Shown: one piece after another, positions 33,969 through 40,809 of the stretch
How the letters are laid out: the number at the start of each line of letters is the position of its first letter
Numbering within the stretch: position 1 is the stretch's first letter
DNA from: Bacteroidales bacterium UBA3843
GTDB lineage: Bacteria; Bacteroidota; Bacteroidia; Bacteroidales; Paludibacteraceae
Reading direction: 5' to 3'
Assembly (NCBI GenBank): GCA_002392745.1
Contig: DGHR01000003.1
Location: forward strand, 279,008-343,007
DNA: 64,000 bases
The notes under the pieces: generated by a model
The model's database searches: none
Told to the model about the DNA's origin: nothing
Seen by the model: only the letters and a program-made list of their open reading frames with translations
Made by a program: the position numbers and the translations under genes

Positions 33969-34352
33969 TTAACCATTATGCGCATCCTCGTACGCTTTCT
34001 TCTCCAGCGAGAAGAGGTACGAACGCATGGTCTTCTTGCCTCCGGCGGTATCGCGTTGCGCCATGAAAGCCTCCTGGTCAGCAGCAATCTTCGAGAGGTC
34101 CTTGCGGCGGGCATTGACCGCCGACGCGATAGTGCCGAACTTCTCGCGATGCGCCAGCTCCTTGGCGGTAACGGGTGTACTGCGTTCCACTTTGCGCCGG
34201 AGGAAGATACGGTTGCAGCGGTTGCTGGTGGTCTCTGCTACACGGTGGGTACCCAGTAGCATCTTGGTGCAAGAGTGCTGGCCGCTCTTGCTCGGCTTTG
34301 ACAATGCACCGGAGACTGTGTCTATACCGGCGCTCCATTCTACTTTTGCCAT
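33969..34352 (-). CDS. Small accessory protein, paralogue family member 1
   Basis: A 127-aa basic protein of unknown function. Its middle (RRKVERSTPVTAKELAHREK then FGTIASAVNARRKDLSKIA) and end (TMRSYLFSLEKKAYEDA) line up with the proteins at 35579-35911 and 36987-37238: a short beta-like start, a proline/threonine then glutamine or glutamate-rich turn, then an F-x-K-x-A-x-A helix. A clear terminator follows. The 5' end abuts a decayed family B element. Confidence 0.65.
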   Translation of the reverse strand: MAKVEWSAGIDTVSGALSKPSKSGQHSCTKMLLGTHRVAETTSNRCNRIFLRRKVERSTPVTAKELAHREKFGTIASAVNARRKDLSKIAADQEAFMAQRDTAGGKKTMRSYLFSLEKKAYEDAHNG

Positions 34353-34353
34353 G

Positions 34354-34430
34354 TCGCGCGAGCTATCCTCGTAAACGCCACAAAACTTCGTTTTATGGGT
34401 AGTTACTCGGATGCTCTCGCTCTTCGGTCC
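34354..34430 (-). repeat. Decayed family B element, copy 3
   Basis: The stretch with atcctcgtaaacgcc, acttcgttttatggg and ttactcggatgctctcgct aligns base for base with the middle of the complement of copies 1 and 2 (atcctcgtatatgcg, actccgttttaacgg, atactcggatgtgctcgct). The outer parts are lost. Confidence 0.65.
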
Positions 34431-34631
34431 GCGAACACTGCGTTCGGTTCACGTCCCGAGGTTTGAGAGCACCTCTAAGCTCAGAGAGGGGATAAGAGTT
34501 AATAGTTTAGTTTAGGTTAATTAAATTGATTGTAAAATCGAAAATGCACTACGCTTACAAAAATCGAAAAAAATAGAGAAAATAGCATGATTATAAAGAA
34601 AATAAACATATATAAACACCTCTGTCGGTGC

Positions 34632-34753
34632 TACATGGAATACGGCCTACGCGGCCTGAGCGTAAATGACTACTAATTCGCGTATTTGAGCAAGCTCAAC
34701 ACGCGCCTTACTATTCCTTTCCGCACTGCTAAAAAGCAGTTCTGTTCCATGTA
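34632..34753 (+). repeat. Family A hairpin element, copy 2
   Basis: 122 bp from TACATGGAAT to the matching TTCCATGTA. The GAGC/GCTC loop is aa instead of ga and the ACTGCT/AGCAGT loop is aaaa instead of gaa; stems are unchanged. Confidence 0.9.
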
Positions 34754-34975
34754 TCCCAGCCGTCAGCAATAAACCTAAATAAAGGTTATAGGTTATTGGT
34801 TAAAGGTTATAGTTTAGATGGTAATGTTATTTTTCGTTATCGTCACAAGGCGGATCAATCAATTTCCGTTATTGGTTTCTGATAGTTGCAAGCAAATCAA
34901 CATTTCAAAGAGCATTCTCGTAACCCTCTATGTCGATTGAGGGGGGGGATAAGAGTGTTAATAATGCTTTTGATT

Positions 34976-35170
34976 TTAAAGCTTTTTTGAAGCATCGTAG
35001 GTCTCCACCGTCTTGGTCTGGATGACAACGGAGGTATCGCCTCTTTGCACATACTGCGATTCGTTGGTCACTACACGCGTCACGTTGCACGCCGTGGCAC
35101 ACAGCGCCAAAATCAGGCCTACCCCAAGCCATCCTGCAAGGAGGGAGTTTAAGTAAAATCGTTTTTTCAT
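34976..35170 (-). CDS. Small lipoprotein
   Basis: A 64-aa protein with a lipoprotein signal (LLAGWLGVGLILALCATAC, lipobox LCATAC) and a 40-residue polar tail (VTNESQYVQRGDTSVVIQTK). Mature size would be under 45 residues. I do not recognise a function; small lipoproteins of this type occur near DUF4248 genes in Bacteroidales. Reading in another frame gives only a shadow. Confidence 0.65.
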   Translation of the reverse strand: MKKRFYLNSLLAGWLGVGLILALCATACNVTRVVTNESQYVQRGDTSVVIQTKTVETYDASKKL

Positions 35171-35232
35171 AATAGTTAAATGACTTAAGTTTTCCTGTTG
35201 GTCTTTAAGTAGAAAAAAATAATAAAAATAAT

Positions 35233-35350
35233 CTTTAAATGCTTTGCACTACGCGCTATGTGTGCTTTTGTGATAAAACTTCTCGCATACAAGTTTCCGG
35301 ATAGTTTTTATCACATAACCCCACAACTCTTACGAGTATAGTATTTAAAG
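35233..35350. repeat. Hairpin element D (single copy)
   Basis: 118 bp with nested inverted repeats: CTTTAAATGC/GTATTTAAAG outside and TGTGATAAAACT/AGTTTTTATCACA inside. Similar in size to family A. Confidence 0.65.
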
Positions 35351-35390
35351 CAAAAATAGTAATTATAAATACAGAGTGGAATTATTTTTA

Positions 35391-35525
35391 CTATAATTGG
35401 ATTTTTGAAAAATGCGTAGTATTGTTATTTGTTCTTGTGCTTCCGTATGGATGCTTGCATTCGGTAGGAAGTACTAAGGCTAAGAACATAACAACCTTGA
35501 GTTGTTTTCCAAAAATCTATAATTA
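35391..35525. repeat. Hairpin element E (single copy)
   Basis: About 135 bp with an outer inverted repeat around gatttttg/caaaaatc and an inner one at 35422-35436 with 35482-35494. Confidence 0.65.
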
Positions 35526-35578
35526 ATATAATTTTCAATAAAAAACAAACCGGAAAGGTTTAAAGGACTTAGGACAAA

Positions 35579-35911
35579 TCAAGCGGGGTCGCCGTTCTCA
35601 TCATAATTGCCGTTCAGCTTGTGCATCGCATAGCCGAAAAGCGAACCGTACTTGGTCTGGCTCTTGTATTCCGCCTGCAGTTTGGCTTTTTGTTCGGGGT
35701 CTGCAAGTACGGTGCGAACGGCAGCCGCGACCTTGCCGAAGCGCACCTTCGCCTTCTGCTGCGCCTCGCTCGGAGCCTTGTCACTCGGGTTGCACAGTTT
35801 GCCACTGTAGACCTTGCCGGTCTGTTTGTTGGTACGGAAATACACATCGCTGTGCATACATACTTTTTTGCTCATGCGCTCTATGAGCGCCATAGGTTTG
35901 ATTAATGACAT
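35579..35911 (-). CDS. Small accessory protein, paralogue family member 2
   Basis: A 110-aa protein: KKVCMHSDVYFRTNKQTGKV then YSGKLCNPSDKAPSEAQQK, a helix with RFGKVAAAVRTVLADPEQKA, and YGSLFGYAMHKLNG at the end. It shares the YFRT-GK-Y-C pattern and the following FGK helix with the proteins at 36987-37238 and 33969-34352. Proteins of this shape recur in Bacteroidales genomes as far as I recall, without a known function. Start: MSLIKPMALIERMSKK; an internal ATG six codons later is also possible. Confidence 0.7.
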   Translation of the reverse strand: MSLIKPMALIERMSKKVCMHSDVYFRTNKQTGKVYSGKLCNPSDKAPSEAQQKAKVRFGKVAAAVRTVLADPEQKAKLQAEYKSQTKYGSLFGYAMHKLNGNYDENGDPA

Positions 35912-36345
35912 GTTAGTTAATGTTTAATGGGTAATGTTTAAAGGTTATAGGTGATTGGTTATAGGTTATTGTTCTTTAGAAAAAAATAAAGAAAATAAAT
36001 TAATTATAAAGAAAATATTTTTTAGAAAAAAAACTACAAAACCCTTCCGCCGGTGCTACATGGAATACGGCCTATGCGGCCTGAGCGTAAATGACTACTA
36101 ATTCGCGTATTCGAGCGAGCTCAATACACGCCTTACTATTCCTTTCCGCACTGCTAAAAGCAGTTGCATTCCATGTGTCCTCGTCGTCAGCGATAAACCT
36201 ATAAAACAGTTTCGAGTTTAGAGGTTAGAGGTGAGAGGACGCTCACGGGGTGAACTACAGTTTAGAGGTGTAAGTGCCGGAGGCGTTGTTTATAAATGTT
36301 CAACAAAAATAGTAAAAATACCGCTTCGCGAAGAGGGGAAAATAG
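35912..36345. repeat. Intergenic repeat island 6 (heptamers, AT box, A element, heptamers, F hairpin)
   Basis: No gene. Heptamers ggttata (about 35938-35972), AT box (about 35982-36024), family A copy 3 (36057-36177), gtttaga/ggttaga heptamers (about 36213-36236), the hairpin GCTCAC/GTGAAC next to tttagaggt (36241-36270), and ataccgcttcgcgaag near 36330. Confidence 0.8.
36057..36177 (+). repeat. Family A hairpin element, copy 3
   Basis: 121 bp from TACATGGAAT to ATTCCATGTG. The GGCC/GGCC loop is tatgc instead of tacgc and the ACTGCT/AGCAGT loop is aaa; stems are unchanged. Confidence 0.9.
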
Positions 36346-36696
36346 TTAATAATAAAATGGATCCGCTACTTCTACTAACGTCTCCTCTCGCTCGCGTAGT
36401 GCACTGGCGAGTCTTATGAAGAACGCATCGCGTGCGCAGGAGTCGATGAGATGTAGCGTTGATTGCCGGTTTCCCCGCCCGAAAAACAGGCGTGCATGGC
36501 CATTCACGCGCCTGATTCCAGCCGGGAAAATCAACGGAAGCGGAGGTGCGCAGGAAGAAGTCTCATAAGCATCGCTGATAGGCGTAAGGGTTTCGTTGTA
36601 CCCGCCCTTTTCATTGGGCTGAAAGTGAACGCTATAGAGAGTTCCTCGGCAGATGTCTCCGCAGGAGTGATTATGACGGATATATTTGAGGTACAT
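36346..36696 (-). CDS. Hypothetical protein
   Basis: A 116-aa protein (MYLKYIRHNHSCGDICRGTL, then SVHFQPNEKGGYNETLTPIS). I recognise no family. Support for it being real: a good -7 box TACCTTTG on the same strand at 36761-36768, about 65 nt before the ATG, with no other gene start in between. Its C-terminal half is arginine-rich (RLFFGRGNRQSTLHL). Confidence 0.5.
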   Translation of the reverse strand: MYLKYIRHNHSCGDICRGTLYSVHFQPNEKGGYNETLTPISDAYETSSCAPPLPLIFPAGIRRVNGHARLFFGRGNRQSTLHLIDSCARDAFFIRLASALREREETLVEVADPFYY

Positions 36697-36760
36697 GATT
36701 CGATTTACGATTTGACGATTTACGATATACGATTTAATTGCGATTCTTCAAAATCGAGTG

Positions 36761-36768
36761 CAAAGGTA
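36761..36768 (-). promoter_or_regulatory. -7 element upstream of the gene at 36346-36696
   Basis: TACCTTTG on the minus strand; followed downstream by repeats of cgatttac/cgtaaat (36706-36735), another heptamer-like run. Confidence 0.55.
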
Positions 36769-36795
36769 AGGGGTTTGGTAAACGGCGTTGTCGCT

Positions 36796-37014
36796 TTAGG
36801 GCTCTTTGGGGTGCAAATCGATGCAATATTTCTCGATAAGATACTTTACGACATTCGGCGGTAACATCTTCGTTTTCGGATTCACCCCTTGCTTGCGAAG
36901 GAACTCCGCATCCGTCAGCAGCCACCGACGGAAGGTTTTTCTCGATACCCCCGCGGCAGCTGCCAATTCGCTTTTTAACATTGATTTCATAGAGCGGTTT
37001 TTGCTAATTCCCAT
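36796..37014 (-). CDS. DUF4248-like small helix-turn-helix protein
   Basis: A 72-aa protein: SELAAAAGVSRKTFRRWLLT then DAEFLRKQGVNPKTKMLPPN and VVKYLIEKYCIDL. The pattern, a short wHTH-like unit with RRWL and a proline before the last helix, resembles the DUF4248 family of Bacteroidales; assignment is by eye. The 5' end overlaps the gene at 36987-37238 by 28 bp, so MKSMLKSELA (nine codons in) could be the true start. Likely DNA-binding. Confidence 0.6.
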   Translation of the reverse strand: MGISKNRSMKSMLKSELAAAAGVSRKTFRRWLLTDAEFLRKQGVNPKTKMLPPNVVKYLIEKYCIDLHPKEP

Positions 37015-37238
37015 AATTGTTTAAGAGGCAGGGTCGTTCCTTCACGTTGCATTTGAGCGACCAGTCTTGCCCGTTTTGCAAAGAGCTCGGAAGCTGCTTT
37101 TTGCGCGGGTGTAGGTGCCTGTTGTATAGGGCAACGCTGTACATAGGTTTTTCCTTTGAAAGTACGGAAATAATAGTTTGAGTCCGCAGAGAGTTTGCCA
37201 TGGAGAGAGGCAATCGGTAGGATAAGTTGTACTTGCAT
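36987..37238 (-). CDS. Small accessory protein, paralogue family member 3
   Basis: An 83-aa protein: LPIASLHGKLSADSNYYFRT, then FKGKTYVQRCPIQQAPTPAQ and KAASELFAKRARLVAQMQRE. It matches the first two thirds of the 35579-35911 protein (YFRT, GK-Y, C, P-AQ-A, F-K-A-V) and is the shortest member. It overlaps the DUF4248-like gene downstream. Confidence 0.65.
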   Translation of the reverse strand: MQVQLILPIASLHGKLSADSNYYFRTFKGKTYVQRCPIQQAPTPAQKAASELFAKRARLVAQMQREGTTLPLKQLWELAKTAL

Positions 37239-37312
37239 AATAATTGGGTTTTAAAAGATTAGTGATAAAAATATAACGGTAAATAATGGTAAGGGAGTGG
37301 TACCGTAAAACA

Positions 37313-37378
37313 CTCGATAAAGGTTCGAAAAAGGTTCGATAAAAGTTCGATAAAAGTTCGATAAAAGTTCGATAAATA
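37313..37378. repeat. Six 11-bp iteron-like repeats
   Basis: Units ttcgataaaag or close variants start at 37313, 37324, 37335, 37346, 37357 and 37368, exactly 11 bp apart. This phasing, one helical turn, is unlike the 7-bp arrays elsewhere and is typical of repeated protein-binding sites such as replication iterons. They lie directly after the stop of the gene at 37379. Confidence 0.85.
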
Positions 37379-37744
37379 TCACATCAGATGATGTATCTCC
37401 AAGTCCTGTTCTTCAGCCTCCGTACGGAGCAATGTGCCGTAGCGGTGGGTATCCGGATTGAGGCACACTGCCAATGGGACTTGCTGCGCCAGGAGGCGTC
37501 CTGTCTCGGCCGGTGTCAACCAATGCGGTTTAGGAGGACGCCAGTCTGCAAGATAGAAATACGGATTTTTTCTATGCGCAGGCTTTGAGACGGTGGCGGA
37601 GAGCTCTTGCTGGAGTTGGTTGATAATCATCTGCCGAGCCTTATCGGTCTTGGCATTCCATAGCTGCTCGCAAGCCCGATAGCGGTTTTTGAACTCGGCC
37701 TGCGGATGATACAACTGCCAGAAATCATAAAACGAAACATTCAT
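37379..37744 (-). CDS. Hypothetical protein resembling the C-terminal domain of phage/plasmid replication proteins
   Basis: A 121-aa protein: NVSFYDFWQLYHPQAEFKNR, ACEQLWNAKTDKARQMIINQ, then KNPYFYLADWRPPKPHWL. The F-x-x-FW-x-x-Y start, W-x-x-L helix and N-P-x-x-YL-x-x-W end recall the DnaT/DnaD-like tail of phage and plasmid replication proteins; this is a weak, by-eye match. The iteron-like array after the stop fits such a role. A -7 box TACCTTTG lies at 37914-37921. Confidence 0.55.
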   Translation of the reverse strand: MNVSFYDFWQLYHPQAEFKNRYRACEQLWNAKTDKARQMIINQLQQELSATVSKPAHRKNPYFYLADWRPPKPHWLTPAETGRLLAQQVPLAVCLNPDTHRYGTLLRTEAEEQDLEIHHLM

Positions 37745-37778
37745 ATCAAAAAAATTTTAAGCAGTCCACCGTAGGTTG

Positions 37779-37815
37779 TCCCCCTTCGGGGAGACACCAC
37801 CCTTTGGGTGGGACT
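37779..37815. other. Two adjacent hairpins in the leader of the gene at 37379-37744
   Basis: GTCCCCC-ttc-GGGGAGAC and CCACCC-ttt-GGGTGG stand next to each other between the -7 box (37914-37921) and the start codon at 37744. They may be a terminator or attenuator, but no T-run follows. Confidence 0.5.
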
Positions 37816-37971
37816 ATTATAGTTTTTTAATTTTCTTTGCTTACTTTCTTTTATCGGTTTTCTTTTCCGCGTCGCTTGCTAAGGTAATCAGTAAAAAAAC
37901 ACGAATTCTGCTGCAAAGGTAGTGCATAATTATCGCAGAGGTCGGAAAATTTTACACAAAATGCAAAAGAA

Positions 37972-38211
37972 TTATTTTTTGACATAATTGTACACCGTTT
38001 TCCGGCTAATGCAGAAGAAATCGGCCGTCTGTTTTGCATTATCCGGCAGCAATCTCAAGTGGTCATAAACAATTAGGACGAGGTCCTTTTTAGCCTCGTC
38101 CAAATCGAAATAATAATTTTTGATGTTTTCGGGATTTTCACCGAGCATATCGCTCAGTCTGCTGCTGAACCATTCCCGCAGTTCAGCATTAAGGTCATCA
38201 TTTGTTTTCAT
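37972..38211 (-). CDS. Small helix-turn-helix protein, paralogue 1
   Basis: A 79-aa protein: LNAELREWFSSRLSDMLGEN, PENIKNYYFDLDEAKKDLVL, then AKQTADFFCISRKTVYNYVK, a Fis/Sigma-like helix-turn-helix. The protein at 41363-41626 has the same layout (MLxENPxNI, FDxxE-KD, TA-x-x-x-x-x-x-R-V). A TAACTTTG -7 box lies at 38258-38265. Target and role are unknown. Confidence 0.65.
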   Translation of the reverse strand: MKTNDDLNAELREWFSSRLSDMLGENPENIKNYYFDLDEAKKDLVLIVYDHLRLLPDNAKQTADFFCISRKTVYNYVKK

Positions 38212-38520
38212 GGTGTGTTAACATAGATTGTTCTGTGGCAAAATCGCCAAAGGACCACAAAGTTAACACTATTTTACGAATATTTCACTAATCGCTAATC
38301 GCAAATTCCTAATTCGCGAATCCCTTATTATACACAAGTATCTACCTTTTGTTTGTGAAAATCGTATAGAAACGTTACAATTTTCATTTTTTTGCGATTT
38401 TTTACTCCCAAAAGTTGCACAAATAAATAAAAAATAGTACCTTTGTGGCGAATTTAAGATAAAGCGTATTATATATTACACACAAAATATGCAATTAATA
38501 TAAAATAAGATTAGTCTTAC
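38212..38520. other. Divergent regulatory gap between the HTH gene and hipB
   Basis: About 310 bp, no gene. It holds the -7 box of the minus-strand HTH gene (38258-38265), degenerate heptamers ctaatcg/ctaattc (about 38290-38325) and the hipB promoter (38415-38445). No operator palindrome is obvious. Confidence 0.65.
38415..38445 (+). promoter_or_regulatory. Promoter of the hipB-hipA operon
   Basis: TTG (38415-38417), 20 nt, TACCTTTG (38438-38445); the ATG of hipB is 75 nt further on. Confidence 0.8.
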
Positions 38521-38832
38521 ATGAAGGATGTATATCAATATTCGACGACGGAGATAATTCGTATCTTGGGGCAGCGAGCAAGAGCCTACAGGATACGGTT
38601 GGGGCTGACGCAGAAAGAGTTAGCAGAACGTGCCGGTGTGTCTGTTCCGACATTGCAAGCATTTGAGACAGGACAGGGTAAAGATATCTCGTTCAGTACG
38701 CTGCTGCGCTTACTACGGGGACTCGGACAGTTGGATGGAGTAAACACCCTGCTTGCAGAGATTGCAGAATCTCCTTATGATTTGCGTGGAAGTCAAGAAC
38801 AGGTTAAACGAGTAAGACATAGTAAGAGGTAA
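38521..38832 (+). CDS. hipB: HipB-like XRE-family antitoxin
   Basis: A 103-aa protein with a classic HTH_3 domain: RAYRIRLGLTQKELAERAGV then SVPTLQAFETGQGKDISFST. HipB-type proteins bind HipA and repress their own operon. The C-terminus RHSKR and the stop lie in gtaagag heptamers, so the original tail may have been replaced. A four-helix-bundle gene separates it from hipA. Confidence 0.82.
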   Translation: MKDVYQYSTTEIIRILGQRARAYRIRLGLTQKELAERAGVSVPTLQAFETGQGKDISFSTLLRLLRGLGQLDGVNTLLAEIAESPYDLRGSQEQVKRVRHSKR

Positions 38833-38850
38833 GAGGTAAGAGGTAAGAGT
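38815..38850. repeat. Heptamer array gtaagag before the four-helix-bundle gene
   Basis: Four perfect units, plus one partial, covering the hipB stop. Every unit contains TAA, so all three frames are stopped within 21 bp. Confidence 0.9.
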
Positions 38851-39225
38851 ATGAGTGAAGTAATGAAATACAAGAAATTACAAGTGTGCAATAAAGCAAT
38901 AGAGTTGGTTGTACATGTGTACGCATTGATTAAGAAGTTCCCGCGCGAGGAACAGTTTGCATTAGGAGACCAATTGAGACGTGCCTTAATCTCAGTTCCA
39001 TCAAATATTGCCGAAGGAATGGGACGTGTATCAACGAAAGATAGGGCACATTTCGTAGAAATAGCATATGGCTCGCTTATGGAAGTGAATTGCCAATTGG
39101 AAATAGCGATGAAGTTAGGTTATATTTCTATAGAAGAGCTGAGTGCGGAGAATAAAGAGTGTGAAGAGATTGCACGTATGTTATCTGGTCTACGAGCTTC
39201 GCTTCTCTCGACTCTCGACTCTTGA
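38851..39225 (+). CDS. Four-helix-bundle protein (23S rRNA intervening-sequence protein family)
   Basis: A 124-aa protein with the family pattern: KLQVCNKAIELVVHVYALIK, FPREEQFALGDQLRRALISV, PSNIAEGMGR, FVEIAYGSLMEVNCQLEIAM. The family includes proteins encoded in 23S rRNA intervening sequences and relatives of the Avd protein of diversity-generating retroelements; function is unknown. The gene sits between hipB and hipA and is bracketed by heptamer arrays; the last residues STLDS and the stop are encoded by the gactctt array. Confidence 0.88.
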   Translation: MSEVMKYKKLQVCNKAIELVVHVYALIKKFPREEQFALGDQLRRALISVPSNIAEGMGRVSTKDRAHFVEIAYGSLMEVNCQLEIAMKLGYISIEELSAENKECEEIARMLSGLRASLLSTLDS

Positions 39226-39321
39226 CTCTTGACTCTTGACTCTCGACTCTCGACTCTTGACTCTTGACTCTTGACTCTCGACTCTTGACTCTTGACTCTT
39301 GACTCTCGACTCTTGACTATT
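39211..39321. repeat. Heptamer array gactctt/gactctc between the four-helix-bundle gene and hipA
   Basis: About fifteen tandem 7-bp units with a t/c variation at one position. Each contains TGA (ttgactc) or CGA (tcgactc). It runs from inside the last codons of the upstream gene to the hipA start. Confidence 0.95.
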
Positions 39322-40809
39322 ATGAGACATATCATTCATATATTCCTATGGGGAGAGGAGATTGGCGCGCTGGAATGGAAGCCTCTGACAGGACGTTCGT
39401 TCTTTACTTACAATCCGGCGTACATCAACAAAAATGGCGTTTCGATTGCACCACTAATTGCACCCATTGACAAGGATGCATTGTATCGTTCATTTGGCAG
39501 TGAAGAGGAACGTATCTTTCAACGGCTCCCTTCGTTCTTGGCCGATTCCTTGCCAGATGACTGGGGTAATACGCTGTTTGAGCATTGGCGTGCAGATCAG
39601 CATTTGGCTCCGGCAGATGTGACTCCGTTGGACAAGTTGACATTCATTGGCAAGCGCGGAATGGGTGCGTTGGAGTTCGAACCGGATGCACAGTTGATGC
39701 CGTATGCCGAACCGGTGAACATAGCTGAGTTGGCACATTTGGCGCAGAAGATTTTTGTAGAACGCGAGGAAGCACATATCGCTCCGGATGAGGAGTTGAC
39801 GAAGCAGATGTTGATGGCAGTAGGTACATCTGCCGGAGGACGCCAACCGAAAGCAATAATTGCAATCAACCGCGAGAGTGGAGAGATGCGTTCCGGTCAG
39901 ATTGCCGGACTGGATGGCTATGATTATTATATCTTGAAATTTGGCGATGCAGAGCGCAGTTCGGCAGAATTGGAAATGACGTACTATGAGATGGCACGTG
40001 AGGCAGGAATAGAGATGATGCCATCTGAACTCAAACCGGCAGATGGTGAAAATCACTTTATGACGCAGCGATTTGATAGGCCGAATGGAGAGAAACTGCA
40101 TACGCAGACATTGGCTGCAATGGATCCGGATGCAAATAGCTACGAGCAACTGCTACTCGTTTGTCGCAAGTTGCGTCTGACGGATGCCACTGCTGATGAA
40201 ATATTCCGGCGCATGGTTTTCAATTATCTCGCTAACAACACAGATGATCATAATAAAAACTTTGCATTCATCATGAATCGTCGCGGAGAATGGTCTCTCG
40301 CTCCGGCATATGACATGACGTACATCTTCAACCGGCGTGGATTTCTTCCGGAACATACGCATTGTCTGCTGATGCGTGGCAAATATGCAGACTGGACGAA
40401 AGAGGATGTGATGCTGTTTGCAGCGGATAATGGTATTCGAAATGCAGAGAAGATTATCCGTCAAGTAGCAGATGCTGTGATGCAGTTTAGGGCTTTAGCA
40501 GAGAAGAATGGCGTGAAAGCGGAGTGGATTGGACGCATTGAAGAGTGCATACAGGGGCATCTGCGCGAATGGGGATTTGATATCCCTGCCCAGGAAGTCG
40601 CATGGATTACTTCTGATGGAAAGCACATATCCAACGTCTATTTGGAGCAAGCGTACAAAGGTAACATCCATCTAAACGCTACGGTTGATGATTCGCCACG
40701 TCGTTGGATCTTCCGTCCATATCTACCGGAATATGAGTTGATTACCGAGCAAGGTATTGCGAATATTTCACAAGAACAACTAAGACAATGGGTTGAGGAG
40801 AGAATATGA
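39322..40809 (+). CDS. hipA: HipA-like serine/threonine kinase toxin
   Basis: A 495-aa protein starting MRHIIHIFLWGEEIGALEWK. It has the N-terminal subdomain, VGTSAGGRQPKAIIAI (glycine-rich loop), HFMTQRFDRPNGEKLH, the catalytic loop NYLANNTDDHNKNFAFIMNR (D within DDHNKN) and the metal motif SLAPAYDMTY. HipA of E. coli phosphorylates glutamyl-tRNA synthetase and causes persistence; the target here is unknown. It is full-length, not split as in HipST. The open frame upstream of 39322 is only heptamer sequence. Confidence 0.88.
   Translation: MRHIIHIFLWGEEIGALEWKPLTGRSFFTYNPAYINKNGVSIAPLIAPIDKDALYRSFGSEEERIFQRLPSFLADSLPDDWGNTLFEHWRADQHLAPADVTPLDKLTFIGKRGMGALEFEPDAQLMPYAEPVNIAELAHLAQKIFVEREEAHIAPDEELTKQMLMAVGTSAGGRQPKAIIAINRESGEMRSGQIAGLDGYDYYILKFGDAERSSAELEMTYYEMAREAGIEMMPSELKPADGENHFMTQRFDRPNGEKLHTQTLAAMDPDANSYEQLLLVCRKLRLTDATADEIFRRMVFNYLANNTDDHNKNFAFIMNRRGEWSLAPAYDMTYIFNRRGFLPEHTHCLLMRGKYADWTKEDVMLFAADNGIRNAEKIIRQVADAVMQFRALAEKNGVKAEWIGRIEECIQGHLREWGFDIPAQEVAWITSDGKHISNVYLEQAYKGNIHLNATVDDSPRRWIFRPYLPEYELITEQGIANISQEQLRQWVEERI

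Larger units (their letters stand above)
34353..34975. repeat. Intergenic repeat island 5 (decayed B, AT box, A element, heptamers)
   Basis: No gene. A decayed, inverted family B copy (34354-34430), gataagag with a GA-rich run near 34484-34503 (echoed near 34941-34960), AT box (about 34575-34613), family A copy 2 (34632-34753), ggttata heptamers (about 34784-34818), and a run of eight G at 34941-34948. Nothing recognisable in 34820-34930. Confidence 0.75.
35171..35578. repeat. Intergenic region with two hairpin elements (D and E)
   Basis: No gene. Element D (35233-35350) is bounded by CTTTAAATGC and GTATTTAAAG and holds TGTGATAAAACT/AGTTTTTATCACA. Element E (35391-35525) is bounded by ggatttttgaaaa/ttttccaaaaatc and holds TTGTTATTTGTTCTT/AAGAACATAACAA. 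A small stem AAACC/GGTTT before a T-run (35541-35561) may be the terminator of the gene at 35579. Confidence 0.65.

Noticed and set aside
33833..34066. 77-codon plus-strand frame near the terminator at 33.9 kb
   Set aside because: It is antisense to the small gene at 33969-34352 and crosses its terminator.
34941..34948. Run of eight G as a phase-variation switch
   Set aside because: It lies downstream of the small lipoprotein stop and in no credible gene or promoter.
38851..39225. Diversity-generating retroelement, because the four-helix-bundle family includes Avd
   Set aside because: No reverse transcriptase, template repeat or variable repeat is present in the window.
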